Positions 5,254-6,331 of a stretch of 6,331 nucleotides of DNA are shown here, one piece after another. Both the position numbers and the translations under genes were made by a program. The DNA is from an uncultured Caulobacter sp. (lineage in GTDB: Bacteria > Pseudomonadota > Alphaproteobacteria > Caulobacterales > Caulobacteraceae): assembly GCA_937991555.1 (NCBI GenBank), contig CALKHU010000012.1, positions 1 to 6,331 on the forward strand. Direction: 5' to 3'. The stretch's first letter is position 1, and each line of letters opens with the position of its first letter. A model generated the notes under the pieces. That model was not told the DNA's origin. It made no database searches and saw nothing but the letters and a program-made list of their open reading frames with translations.

Positions 5254-6331
<1,078 letters not shown>

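Overview
The window is GC-rich chromosomal DNA that looks alphaproteobacterial, most likely from the Caulobacterales (Caulobacter, Phenylobacterium or Brevundimonas type). This is inferred from an MmcB-family DNA-repair gene with an alphaproteobacterial direct-repeat LexA box (GAAC-N7-GAAC), a RegB/RegA (PrrB/PrrA, ActS/ActR) redox two-component pair beside a divergent SCO/SenC gene, and a PhaZ-type intracellular polyhydroxyalkanoate depolymerase. The genus cannot be fixed from the sequence alone. Seven protein genes are supported. No RNA gene, insertion sequence, CRISPR array or phage gene is visible.

Layout: (1) 1-144 is a leader region with a small terminator-like hairpin and a possible promoter. 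(2) 145-1272 (+) encodes a ferritin-fold di-iron protein with a complete E / ExxH / E / ExxH ligand set. It is followed by an intrinsic terminator at about 1299-1330. (3) 1365-1916 (+) encodes an exported bacterial lipocalin. (4) About 1954-2397 (+) is mmcB, an SOS-regulated predicted nuclease. Its LexA operator lies inside a probable promoter that runs into the annotated start codon. (5) 2398-2484 is the convergent gap, holding two GGGGACA...TGTCCCC hairpins that resemble REP elements. (6) 2485-3039 (-) is the response regulator regA/prrA/actR and 3085-4518 (-) is the sensor kinase regB/prrB/actS, forming one operon read leftward. (7) 4574-5170 (+) is the divergent SCO/SenC copper chaperone. 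(8) 5254 to the window end (+) is phaZ, cut by the right edge, with a perfect 7-bp inverted repeat and a PhaR-like site upstream.

Functional picture: the RegB-RegA-SCO block is the clearest system. RegB carries the membrane quinone-sensing motif (GGxxNPF), the H-box and the redox-active cysteine context. RegA has the nearly invariant RegA-family Fis-type helix-turn-helix. The SCO protein supports copper delivery to cytochrome oxidase. Together they point to redox control of respiration. The storage-polymer depolymerase next door is a plausible co-regulated outlet or source of reductant, but that link is only inferred. The left half (di-iron protein, lipocalin, mmcB) is a run of separately controlled genes. 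Nothing here is convincingly a wholly new system. The points most worth a second look are the mmcB promoter/operator/start arrangement, the twin hairpins, and the palindrome upstream of phaZ.
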